Source of the DNA: Clostridiales bacterium
GTDB lineage: Bacteria; Bacillota; Clostridia; Christensenellales; Aristaeellaceae
Assembly (NCBI GenBank): GCA_004552515.1
Contig: SFOF01000102.1
Coordinates: 1 to 7,511 of the forward strand
Direction: 5' to 3'
Length of the DNA stretch: 7,511 nucleotides
Shown: piece after piece, positions 1 through 6,100 of the stretch
Layout: each line of letters starts with the position of its first letter
Position numbering within the stretch: position 1 is the stretch's first letter
Notes under the pieces: model-generated
What the model was told of the DNA's origin: nothing
Databases searched by the model: none
Seen by the model: the letters and a program-made list of their open reading frames with translations, nothing else
Program-made: the position numbers and the translations under genes

Positions 1-98
1 CTCTCATTAAACACATAGAATATGCTCTGTGCGATCATATCTCTGGCAACCACGGCTGGCTGTGCCGCCGGGTGAGAAGCGGTGACTTCTGCTTTACT
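1..98 (-). ncRNA. Structured 5' leader of an off-window gene (possible infC-type leader)
   Basis: This is the presumed transcript from the consensus promoter at 105-133, running off the left edge. On the minus strand it shows successive small hairpins: AGAAG/CTTCT around 81-97, CAGCC pairing with GGTTG around 46-62, and CACAGAG pairing with CTATGTG (one mismatch) around 13-32. No start codon with a good ribosome binding site is seen, so it is untranslated as far as visible. The arrangement reminds me of the leader of the infC-rpmI-rplT (IF-3, L35, L20) operon in Clostridia, and thrS-infC adjacency is common in bacteria, with thrS lying upstream on the same strand here. That identification is from memory and context, not a search. 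Confidence 0.35.
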
Positions 99-135
99 TG
101 ACACATTATAGCCGTTTTTCGCCGCGCTGTCAAGT
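96..135. repeat. Inverted repeat ACTTGACA/TGTCAAGT flanking the left-edge promoter
   Basis: ACTTGACA at 96-103 and TGTCAAGT at 128-135 are perfect 8 bp inverted arms, 24 bp apart, so centres are 32 bp (about three helical turns) apart. One arm includes the -35 hexamer and the other lies just after the -10. The arrangement could be a paired operator, but part of the match is forced by the TTGACA hexamer itself. Confidence 0.4.
105..133 (-). promoter_or_regulatory. Perfect-consensus sigma-A promoter reading leftward
   Basis: On the minus strand the -35 hexamer TTGACA (133-128) is followed by a 17 bp spacer and the -10 hexamer TATAAT (110-105). All twelve bases match consensus at the optimal spacing, which predicts a very strong promoter. 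The expected start of transcription is near 98. It lies 16 bp beyond the stop codon of the metallohydrolase gene and drives whatever lies to the left of the window. Confidence 0.85.
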
Positions 136-148
136 GAAAACACGGTTT

Positions 149-2023
149 TTAACAATTTTCCGTCGCCAGAAAGATCGGATCGGTGAACGCGTCGTAGCCC
201 GCGCACATGAGCGGCGTGAAGCTGTAGCGCTTCTCGTCCCAGCCGGTATCCTGCATCCGCACGCGCGCGACGATCCACGTCGCGTTTTCGGGAATATCGA
301 ACGTCTCCCGGCGCATTTTCCCCGTTTCCAGCGCGAAATCTCCGCGCGTCTCGACGATTTTTCCATCCGCAATCAGCTCGAGCGCCTCGACCGTGCCGCA
401 GCCGCTCAGCGTCACTGTGGCCGTCTCCGCGCTTTTCGCCGTCTCGCCCACGCGCGCGCCCGCCGCCGTCATGTCGATGAACACGCCCGGATAGCGCAGG
501 CTGACAAAGCGCCCCGCATCCACCGCGCGTATGACGCTCTCCTCGCTCAGCGCATCGCCCACATAGACGCACACGCCCTCGCGGCCGGGGTACATCGCCG
601 CGCTGTCGTGGCCGTCGCCCGTCCAAGCGCCGTACAGTCGACGCCCGCGGTTGAGCCGGTCGAACCAGCGCTCATAGTCGAAATTCTCGACGATGTGGAA
701 CTCCCGGAACACGTCCGCCACCCACCACGAGCGGAAGTAGGGCTGCCCGCGCCGCATTGTCTCCGGCCTGTGCCAGGGGTGATTGAGCATGAACGTCGTA
801 ACGCGGCGCGCCTGCATGGCATGGATTTCATTGAGCCAGCGCGCGATCTTCGCTTCAATGTCGTGATTGACGGCGTTGAGATCGTCCGCCTCGGGATTGT
901 CAATCGTCCGATCCACGCCCAGCACGTTCATGTGCAGCTCGTGACACATGATCTCCTGGCCGGGGATTCCGACAAATTCGCCGGGCAGATCGCACATATT
1001 CACGCCGTATTCAAGCAGCTTTTCAACGTCCTTGTCGGTCTGAAAGCAGAAGTTCAGGCCGTTCGCCCGGGCGGCGCGCATTGTCTCGGTCGGAAAGAGC
1101 GTCGCGTCCTCGAACGAGGAGTGGCAGTGCAGCTCGCCCAGCGCCCAGCCGCGCGGTAGAACGAGCCGCTCATGCAGCCGCGCGCGCACCGCCGTCTCGC
1201 CGCCGTCCGTCACGCAGACCTCCGTCTCGAACGGCTCGCACCGCACGCCCCGCGTCACGCGCAGCCGGTACGCGCCCACGGGCAGCACGGCGCGCGCTTC
1301 TTCATCGCGCAGCACGTCCTCCATGTACACGCGCTCGTCGCCGATCCACATTTCAAAGCGCGCATCGACGCGCTCGCCTGTTTCGTCCTCCGCCGCCAGC
1401 GTCAAAACGCCCGTTTTCATCGGACGGCCCGGTGCCGAGAGCAGCAGCGCGCCCGAGTGGGTCAGCGTCACGCGCGTATCGCGGCCGCCGGTTTGCAGGT
1501 CGAGCCTCAGCCACCTCTCCTTCGAGCGCACCTCCGCCGACTCCCAGAACCACTGCCGCCCCAGCTTGGGATACCAGTCCGCCGCCAGCGCGCCGTTTTT
1601 GTCGCTCAGGCGCACGCGCTCGTCGCTGGGCGCGCCCTTGACGCAGCAAACGGCGCGCCCGAACGCGGGATTGTTCATCATATAGACCGTGTGATCGCCC
1701 TCGGCGGCCAGCAGCAGGGGATAGAGCTGCCCGTGATCCCACACAATGCCCGTGCCGGGCATCAGAAAGGGCAGCGTGCCCGCGCCGTGCTCGATTTCAA
1801 TCGTGCGCCGCCCGCCGCCGTCGCCCGCGAGCAGAGCGCGGTATACGCCCGCCTTTTCAAACGTGCAGGACAGTCCGCGCGCGATTTCGCGGCCGTGATC
1901 GTCGGTAAAGCGCGCCTCTATCGGCGCGGAAACGCGCAGCGCGACGGCATCGCCCGCCGCCGCGTCAAAGAAAATCAGCGCGTCCTTCTCGCCGGTGAAG
2001 GCCAGTTTATTGGGATTGATCAT
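149..2023 (-). CDS. CehA/McbA family PHP-like metallohydrolase
   Basis: The protein has 624 residues and is probably a cytoplasmic metal-dependent hydrolase; no signal peptide is visible. Residues 1 to about 290 are a beta-rich N-terminal region without a motif I recognise. Residues 295-515 form a polymerase-and-histidinol-phosphatase (PHP)-like domain. Visible metal-site elements are H299 and H301 (GELHCHSS), D306, E357 (PGQE), H364, H415 (LNHPWH), E446, and D470/H472 (GDGHDS). A C-terminal beta domain (about 530-624) resembles the usual tail of CehA/McbA proteins. The usual TDHN motif reads TDKD (329-332), so a metal-ligand histidine is replaced by K331. The start at 2023 was chosen over an upstream extension because GGGAGGA sits just before it and the extension would overlap the preceding gene. 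It is the last gene of the three-enzyme operon, 29 nt after the deacetylase. Named family members hydrolyse carbamate or amide bonds (carbaryl hydrolase, microcin B17-related McbA), but most are uncharacterised, so the substrate is unknown. Confidence 0.8.
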   Translation of the reverse strand: MINPNKLAFTGEKDALIFFDAAAGDAVALRVSAPIEARFTDDHGREIARGLSCTFEKAGVYRALLAGDGGGRRTIEIEHGAGTLPFLMPGTGIVWDHGQLYPLLLAAEGDHTVYMMNNPAFGRAVCCVKGAPSDERVRLSDKNGALAADWYPKLGRQWFWESAEVRSKERWLRLDLQTGGRDTRVTLTHSGALLLSAPGRPMKTGVLTLAAEDETGERVDARFEMWIGDERVYMEDVLRDEEARAVLPVGAYRLRVTRGVRCEPFETEVCVTDGGETAVRARLHERLVLPRGWALGELHCHSSFEDATLFPTETMRAARANGLNFCFQTDKDVEKLLEYGVNMCDLPGEFVGIPGQEIMCHELHMNVLGVDRTIDNPEADDLNAVNHDIEAKIARWLNEIHAMQARRVTTFMLNHPWHRPETMRRGQPYFRSWWVADVFREFHIVENFDYERWFDRLNRGRRLYGAWTGDGHDSAAMYPGREGVCVYVGDALSEESVIRAVDAGRFVSLRYPGVFIDMTAAGARVGETAKSAETATVTLSGCGTVEALELIADGKIVETRGDFALETGKMRRETFDIPENATWIVARVRMQDTGWDEKRYSFTPLMCAGYDAFTDPIFLATENC

Positions 2024-2052
2024 CGCTTCGTCCTCCCTATGACGGTTTATCT

Positions 2053-2790
2053 TCAGATGAAATCGTAGCCGCAGGCGGGATACTGCGTGTTGCCGCACCA
2101 GCGGAACGCGTCGCCCAGCAGCGTGCGGAGTATGAAATCGTTGTTTTTCTCGGGGAATTTGACGATCTTGAGCGTCTCGGCATAGCGAAAGCCGTTGATG
2201 TGCCCCAGATACGCCGCGGAGACCTCCTTCTCCTTCCACAGCCACTGCCCGTTGGCGTGAACCTGATTGAACACGAGCAGGCTGTCCTTCACGCGCGGCA
2301 TGGCTTCCGTCACGTCGATCGCAATGTCGGGATGGAAGTCAATCGTCTGGTTGGGGCCGGCCTGATAGGCATAGACCTCGGAAACGCGTGTGCCGTGCGG
2401 GCCGGCGGTGCAGATCGCCTTGAACGAGGCCTTGGCCGTCTCGACGTGCTCGATGTGGAAATCGCGCGGCCACTGTATGAACACCATGTCGGGCTTGAAG
2501 TCGTGAATTTCCAGCTCCAGCTCGACCACGGCGTTTTCATTTTCGAGATAGACGTGCCGGTCGCGGTCGCCCAGCATATGCTTCTGCGCGCCGAGCAGAC
2601 GCGCCGCCTCCTGTTCCTGCTCTTCGGTCTCACGCTTTTCCTCGTCGCTGACGGCCGCGTGCCACTTGGCCGCCGGGTTGACATAGCGCACATTCACGCC
2701 GCGGTCGACCAGCAGTCCGGTCAGCCCGCCCAGCCCGTATTCGCATTCGTCGTTGTGCGCGCCGATCATGAGCGCCCTGAGTTCTTTCAT
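2053..2790 (-). CDS. PIG-L/LmbE family deacetylase
   Basis: The protein has 245 residues, normal for the PIG-L (LmbE-like) family of zinc-dependent N-deacetylases, which typically act on N-acetylglucosaminyl or related amino-sugar conjugates. The N-terminal active-site motif, usually AHPDDE, reads AHNDEC here (A11-C16). H12 and D14 keep the zinc ligand and catalytic base; E15 stands where the second zinc-ligand aspartate usually is. The second motif is H112-IE-H115, matching the family's HPDH-like stretch that supplies the third zinc ligand. The strand and turn ALMIGAH and the glycine-rich GLGGL that follows fit the Rossmann-like fold. The gene starts 6 nt after the oxidoreductase stop; its ribosome binding site (AAAGGA) overlaps that stop codon, implying translational coupling. 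No export signal is seen. The substrate is not deducible; context suggests it works with the flanking oxidoreductase and metallohydrolase on one compound. Confidence 0.82.
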   Translation of the reverse strand: MKELRALMIGAHNDECEYGLGGLTGLLVDRGVNVRYVNPAAKWHAAVSDEEKRETEEQEQEAARLLGAQKHMLGDRDRHVYLENENAVVELELEIHDFKPDMVFIQWPRDFHIEHVETAKASFKAICTAGPHGTRVSEVYAYQAGPNQTIDFHPDIAIDVTEAMPRVKDSLLVFNQVHANGQWLWKEKEVSAAYLGHINGFRYAETLKIVKFPEKNNDFILRTLLGDAFRWCGNTQYPACGYDFI

Positions 2791-2796
2791 ACTGTA

Positions 2797-4056
2797 TCAT
2801 CCTTTCACGATCTCTTTGGGAGAGGGCTGCGCGACGCCGTGCGCCAGCAGCCGCGACTGTATGTCGCGCGCGTCCACATTTTCGGGCAACGCGTCGTTCT
2901 TCGCCGCCAGCGCCGCCATTGTGCCCGTGCCCTCGCCCATGGCGAAGCAGATGGGCATCACGCGGTAGCTCGAGTGCGCCAGATGCGTTCCGCTGATGTT
3001 TCGGCCGTTGAGCAGCACGTTTTTCGCCTCGCGGGTCAGAAAGCAGCGCTGCGGAATGGTGTAGCGCTCGCCGTGATAATCGGGCTTATGTATGTCGCCG
3101 CCGCAGCCGGTCAGATTATGTACGCCGAAGGCGTATTGCGCATTCGAGACAATCCAGTCGTCGAATATCCGCTGGGCGAGTATGTCGTCCTCGCTCAGGC
3201 GATACAGCCCGCTAAAGCGCCGCGTCTCGCGCACGCCGATATGACAGGCGCTGGCCACGAGATAGGCGCGCTCATAGCCGGGCACGCACTCATTGAGGAA
3301 GCGGACGATCTGCGGAATCTGGCGGCGGGTGAGCAGTTCGGCGCGCGTCAGATCGCGCTCGTCGGTGCCATCCACGCGGATGACGTTGGTGCTGTTGACG
3401 CAGGCCGTGCCCGGCTCGAATCCCTCGAGCAGAATCACATGGCCGCACGGCGCGAGGATTTTGCCCTCGGCGACATAGCGCTGCATCTTCTCTTCCAGAT
3501 CGGGATGCGTGCCGAACGTCGGATAGACCGCGCGCGCGTCATCCACGCCGGCCACCATGAATTCGAGCGACATGGGCTGCATGAGTCCGTCCAGATCGCG
3601 CCCCTTCTCATACGGCACGCCCGAAAGGCAGGCCAGATCGCCGTCCCCGGTGGAATCGACGAACACTTTGGCGTGAACGCGGATGCGGCCGGATTTCCCG
3701 TAAAACACCGCCGTTTTCACCCAATCGCCGTCCTTTTCCACGTCGATCAGCTGCGCGTGCAGCAGCATTTCCACGCCGGCCTCCTCGAGCAGCTCGGGAT
3801 ACAGGCTCTTGAGCGCCTCCGGACTGAACACGCTGCGCCGCTGCCGTTTTTCGGTCGTGCGATCGCGCACCGTCTCCCAGACGTCGCTCGAGGCGCTGCC
3901 GCACCACACGTTGAGCAGCCCGCCGGTGCTCATGCCGCCGAAGAGTCCGCTCTTTTCGGCGATGAGCGTCCCTGCGCCCTCGCGGGATGCGCTGATCGCC
4001 GCCGCAACGCCGCTCGGCCCGCCGCCCACGACCAGCACGTCGGTATACAGTTCCAT
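2797..4056 (-). CDS. FAD-dependent oxidoreductase (FAD_oxidored type)
   Basis: The protein has 419 residues. It opens with a Rossmann dinucleotide-binding strand-loop-helix, VVGGGPSGVAAA (9-20), followed by the acidic ribose-binding E34. A GG motif lies at 40-46. The second FAD-contacting motif is VDSTGDGDLA (133-142). The C-terminal block 346-384 (LLNGRNISGTHLA, then a glycine-rich GEGTGTMAA) closes the FAD site. This layout matches the FAD_oxidored family (Pfam PF12831) found in many gut Clostridia and Bacteroides carbohydrate gene clusters; the substrates of most members are unknown. ATG 4056 is preferred because GGGAGG (4066-4071) stands 9 nt ahead of it. An ATG three codons upstream abuts the ribosome binding site, and the longest open frame would begin upstream of the promoter. 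It is the first gene of the operon, and PIG-L follows after 6 nt. Cys-rich Fe-S motifs are not evident. Confidence 0.82.
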   Translation of the reverse strand: MELYTDVLVVGGGPSGVAAAISASREGAGTLIAEKSGLFGGMSTGGLLNVWCGSASSDVWETVRDRTTEKRQRRSVFSPEALKSLYPELLEEAGVEMLLHAQLIDVEKDGDWVKTAVFYGKSGRIRVHAKVFVDSTGDGDLACLSGVPYEKGRDLDGLMQPMSLEFMVAGVDDARAVYPTFGTHPDLEEKMQRYVAEGKILAPCGHVILLEGFEPGTACVNSTNVIRVDGTDERDLTRAELLTRRQIPQIVRFLNECVPGYERAYLVASACHIGVRETRRFSGLYRLSEDDILAQRIFDDWIVSNAQYAFGVHNLTGCGGDIHKPDYHGERYTIPQRCFLTREAKNVLLNGRNISGTHLAHSSYRVMPICFAMGEGTGTMAALAAKNDALPENVDARDIQSRLLAHGVAQPSPKEIVKG

Positions 4057-4065
4057 AAACGTCAT

Positions 4066-4071
4066 CCTCCC
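4066..4071 (-). promoter_or_regulatory. Ribosome binding site fixing the oxidoreductase start
   Basis: GGGAGG on the minus strand is 9 nt before ATG 4056 and directly touches the alternative ATG at 4065. Spacing therefore favours 4056. Confidence 0.7.
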
Positions 4072-4096
4072 GTCGCCTGTGATTTTACACAGCCTT

Positions 4097-4125
4097 ATTG
4101 TAAACGCCCGACCTTCAAATGTCAA
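4097..4125 (-). promoter_or_regulatory. Promoter of the three-enzyme operon
   Basis: On the minus strand TTGACA (4125-4120), a 17 bp spacer and TACAAT (4102-4097) form a near-consensus sigma-A promoter (11 of 12 bases). Transcription should start near 4090, giving a short leader of about 34 nt before the oxidoreductase ATG. No clear palindromic operator overlaps it, so any specific regulation is not visible. Confidence 0.8.
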
Positions 4126-4149
4126 CAGCGATAATAAACACATCGACCG

Positions 4150-4196
4150 CCAAAAATCAACGCGCGGCGGAGAGAATCGCTCCTCTCCGCCGCGCG
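4150..4196 (-). terminator. Intrinsic terminator of thrS
   Basis: On the minus strand a perfect 14 bp GC-rich stem (4196-4183 with 4174-4161, loop 4182-4175) is followed by TTGATTTTT. It begins 18 nt after the thrS stop codon and separates thrS transcription from the enzyme operon, whose promoter lies only 25 bp further on. Confidence 0.88.
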
Positions 4197-4214
4197 GATG
4201 TTATGGTGTCCAAT

Positions 4215-5267
4215 TTAGCGCGCCTTGGTCTCGACTTCTTCGACCAGCTTGGCGAGAATGTCGTCCGCGCTCATCGTGCCCAGATCGCCCTCCTTGCGGG
4301 AGCGGACGGCCACGACGTTCTGCTCGACCTCCTTGTCGCCCAGCACCAGCATATACGGAATCTTCTGCATCTGCGCCTCACGGATCTTGAAGCCGATCTT
4401 CTCGTTGCGCAGGTCGGTTTCGACGCGCAGGCCCTTCCTGCGCAGCTTGGCGGCCAGCTCGTTCGCCGCGTCGTCGGCGCGGTTGGTGATGGTCATGATG
4501 CGCACCTGCTCAGGCGAGAGCCACAGCGGCAGCGCGCCGGCGTACTTCTCGATCAGGTAGGCCAGCGTGCGCTCATAGCAGCCCAGCGACGTGCGGTGGA
4601 TGATGTAGGGGCGCTTCTTCGTGCCGTCCGCGTCCACATACTCCATGCCGAAGCGCTCGGCCAGCAGCATATCGATCTGGATGGTGACCAGCGTATCCTC
4701 CTTGCCGAACACGTTCTTGTACTGGATGTCCAGCTTGGGGCCGTAGAACGCGGCCTCGTCGATGCCGACGGTGTACTTCACGCCCAGGTGATCGAGGATC
4801 TTTGCCATGACGGCCTGCGCCTCGTTCCACTGCTCGGCGGTGCCTTCATACTTGTTCTTGGGGTTGGCCGGATCCCACTGCGAGAAGCGGAAGGTGCAGT
4901 CCTCCAGCAGGCCGACGGTCTCCAGGAAGTACTTGGCCAGCTCCAGGCAGCCCTTGAACTCGGCCTCCAGCTGATCGGGGCGCAGGATGTAGTGACCCTC
5001 GGAGATGGTGAACTGGCGCACGCGGATCAGGCCGTGCATCTCGCCGGAGTCCTCATTGCGGAACAGGGTAGAGGTCTCGCCCAGACGCATGGGCAGCTCG
5101 CGGTAGGAACGAGCGCGGTTGAGATAGACCTGATACTGGAAGGGGCAGGTCATCGGGCGCAGGGCGAAGCATTCCTTGGTCTCGTCGTGCGGGTCGCCCA
5201 GCACGAACATGCCGTCCAGGTAGTGATCCCAGTGGCCGGAGATCTTGTACAGGTCCCGCTTGGCCAT
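4215..5267 (-). CDS. thrS: ThrS C-terminal part: aminoacylation core and anticodon-binding domain
   Basis: This part continues the same frame after the TAG. The first available ATG (5267) is residue 249 in full-length numbering and has no ribosome binding site, so independent translation is unlikely. Class II synthetase features are present: the end of motif 1 (KISGHWDHY), motif 2 around FRNEDSGEMHGLIRVRQF (317-334), and motif 3 (LGCYERTLAYLIE, 476-488). The zinc ligands that bind threonine are C289 (MTCP), H340 (EGHY) and H472 (IIHRTS). The anticodon-binding domain covers about 497-598. From 4215 to about 4880 codons such as GCG, ACG, TCG, TAT and GTC appear often, as in the enzyme operon; 4881-5300 is intermediate. 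A protein starting at 249 would lack the first helix of the catalytic domain and probably not fold into an active enzyme alone. Confidence 0.75.
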   Translation of the reverse strand: MAKRDLYKISGHWDHYLDGMFVLGDPHDETKECFALRPMTCPFQYQVYLNRARSYRELPMRLGETSTLFRNEDSGEMHGLIRVRQFTISEGHYILRPDQLEAEFKGCLELAKYFLETVGLLEDCTFRFSQWDPANPKNKYEGTAEQWNEAQAVMAKILDHLGVKYTVGIDEAAFYGPKLDIQYKNVFGKEDTLVTIQIDMLLAERFGMEYVDADGTKKRPYIIHRTSLGCYERTLAYLIEKYAGALPLWLSPEQVRIMTITNRADDAANELAAKLRRKGLRVETDLRNEKIGFKIREAQMQKIPYMLVLGDKEVEQNVVAVRSRKEGDLGTMSADDILAKLVEEVETKAR

Positions 5268-5300
5268 CAGGGGGGTCTTGGTCAGCAGGTAGCCCCGCTT

Positions 5301-6011
5301 CTACTCGGTGTCCTCGATCCAGCGCTGGAGCAGCTGGACCACACGGGCGCCCTTGGGCAGCAGCACGGGCAGGCCCTGACCGATCACGTCCACGGTGGTG
5401 AAGTACTCCAGCTCACGGCCCAGCTTGTTGTGGTCACGCTTCAGAGCCTCGGCCTGCTTGGCCAGGTACTCGTCCAGCTCGTCCTTCTTGGGGAAGGCCA
5501 CGCCGTAGATGCGCTGGAGCATCTTGCGGTTGGAGTCGCCGCGCCAGTAGGCGCTGGTGGCGCTGGTGAGCTTGATGGCGTTGCCCTTGATGCGACCGGT
5601 GGAGTCCAGGTGGGGACCGGCGCACAGGTCGGTGAAGTCGCCCTGCTTGTAGAAGGAGATGTGGGCGTCCTCAGGCAGGTCCTGGATGAGCTCCACCTTG
5701 TAGGGCTCCTCCTTCTCCTCCATGAACTTGATGGCCTCCTCACGGGGCAGCTCAAAGCGCTCCAGCTTCAGCTTCTCCTTACAGATCTTGCGCATCTCAG
5801 CCTCCAGGGCGGCCAGATCCTCGGGGGTGAAGGGGCGGGGGGTGTCAAAGTCATAGTAGAACCCGTTCTCAATGCTGGGGCCGATGGCCAGCTTCACCTC
5901 GGGGTGCAGCCGCTTCATGGCCTGAGCCAGCACGTGGGAGCAGGTGTGCCAATAGGTCTTGCGGTACTCGGGATTTTCAAAGGTAAATTCGTTCTTGACT
6001 TCTTCAGACAT
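5301..6011 (-). CDS. thrS: ThrS N-terminal part: tRNA editing (N2/SAD) domain up to the amber codon
   Basis: This open frame gives 236 residues. The editing site is intact: H22 and H26 form the HxxxH motif (WHTCSHVLAQ), and C130 with H134 form the second half (DLCAGPH), equivalent to H73, H77, C182 and H186 of E. coli ThrS. The conserved YWRGDSN and MLQRIYG block of the second additional domain lies at 155-170. The fragment ends in the connecting helix (LLQRWIEDTE), just before the catalytic core. If the stop is real, the product would be an isolated editing domain with no aminoacylation activity. Codon choice favours GTG, GCC, CTG and TAC without any NCG codon, resembling the uridine phosphorylase gene to the right more than the enzyme operon to the left. 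Confidence 0.75.
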   Translation of the reverse strand: MSEEVKNEFTFENPEYRKTYWHTCSHVLAQAMKRLHPEVKLAIGPSIENGFYYDFDTPRPFTPEDLAALEAEMRKICKEKLKLERFELPREEAIKFMEEKEEPYKVELIQDLPEDAHISFYKQGDFTDLCAGPHLDSTGRIKGNAIKLTSATSAYWRGDSNRKMLQRIYGVAFPKKDELDEYLAKQAEALKRDHNKLGRELEYFTTVDVIGQGLPVLLPKGARVVQLLQRWIEDTE

Positions 6012-6060
6012 GGTGTGTTCCTCCTTGCAAATTTAATTGGTTTTCGGGGGCGGAGGACAT

Positions 6061-6100
6061 AAAAAACGCCTCACCCCTGCGTTGTGTCAGGGGTGAAGCG
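6061..6100 (-). terminator. T-box attenuator terminator ahead of thrS
   Basis: On the minus strand CGCTTCACCCCTG (6100-6088) pairs over 13 bp, with one G-U, with CAGGGGTGAGGCG (6079-6067) across an 8 nt loop, followed by TTTTTT (6066-6061). The first arm is shared with the antiterminator, so the two folds exclude each other. Confidence 0.9.

Larger units (their letters stand above)
4215..6011 (-). pseudogene. thrS: Threonyl-tRNA synthetase gene interrupted by an in-frame TAG
   Basis: Read through, the frame encodes 598 residues of threonyl-tRNA synthetase, which charges tRNA-Thr and clears mischarged Ser-tRNA-Thr. Codon 237 (5303-5301) is TAG where homologues have Glu in the conserved RWIEDTEEKRG stretch; GAG to TAG is one base change and the frame is kept on both sides. 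The protein lacks the N-terminal TGS domain of the 640-residue E. coli type and starts at the editing domain, as I recall for many Clostridia. The ATG is secure: AAGGAGG lies 8 nt upstream, after a complete T-box. Because thrS is essential, a genuine nonsense allele needs a second copy or suppression; a sequencing or assembly error is at least as likely. Codon style also shifts within the gene: no NCG codons in the first 237, about 20 in the last 222. The amber call rests on direct reading; pseudogene status is inference. Confidence 0.7.

Noticed and set aside
138..150. AAAAC/GTTTT repeat after the CehA-like gene as a terminator
   Set aside because: It is only a 5 bp A/T-rich stem with a 3 nt loop, too weak for intrinsic termination, so no clear terminator is seen for the operon.
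98..2068. Overlapping plus-strand open frames opposite the CehA-like gene
   Set aside because: They are Arg/His/Pro-rich low-complexity translations without start signals, while the minus-strand frame has complete catalytic motifs.
2024..2245. N-terminal extension of the CehA-like protein by 74 residues
   Set aside because: It would overlap the end of the PIG-L gene by about 190 bases, and the internal ATG at 2023 has a strong GGGAGGA site.
2200..4134. A 644-codon plus-strand open frame opposite the oxidoreductase and PIG-L genes
   Set aside because: The Arg/His/Ala-rich translation spans two real genes and their junction and has no family features. It is a compositional shadow.
5301..5303. 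TAG in thrS read as pyrrolysine or another recoded residue
   Set aside because: The homologous residue is an ordinary Glu outside the active site, and no pyl genes or recoding element are seen. A one-base GAG to TAG change is simpler.
4119..6062. A 647-codon open frame on the plus strand antisense to thrS
   Set aside because: It lies opposite a clear thrS frame, is Leu/Gln/Ala-rich with no recognisable domain, and arises from the GC-rich codon pattern. It has no ribosome binding site or promoter of its own.
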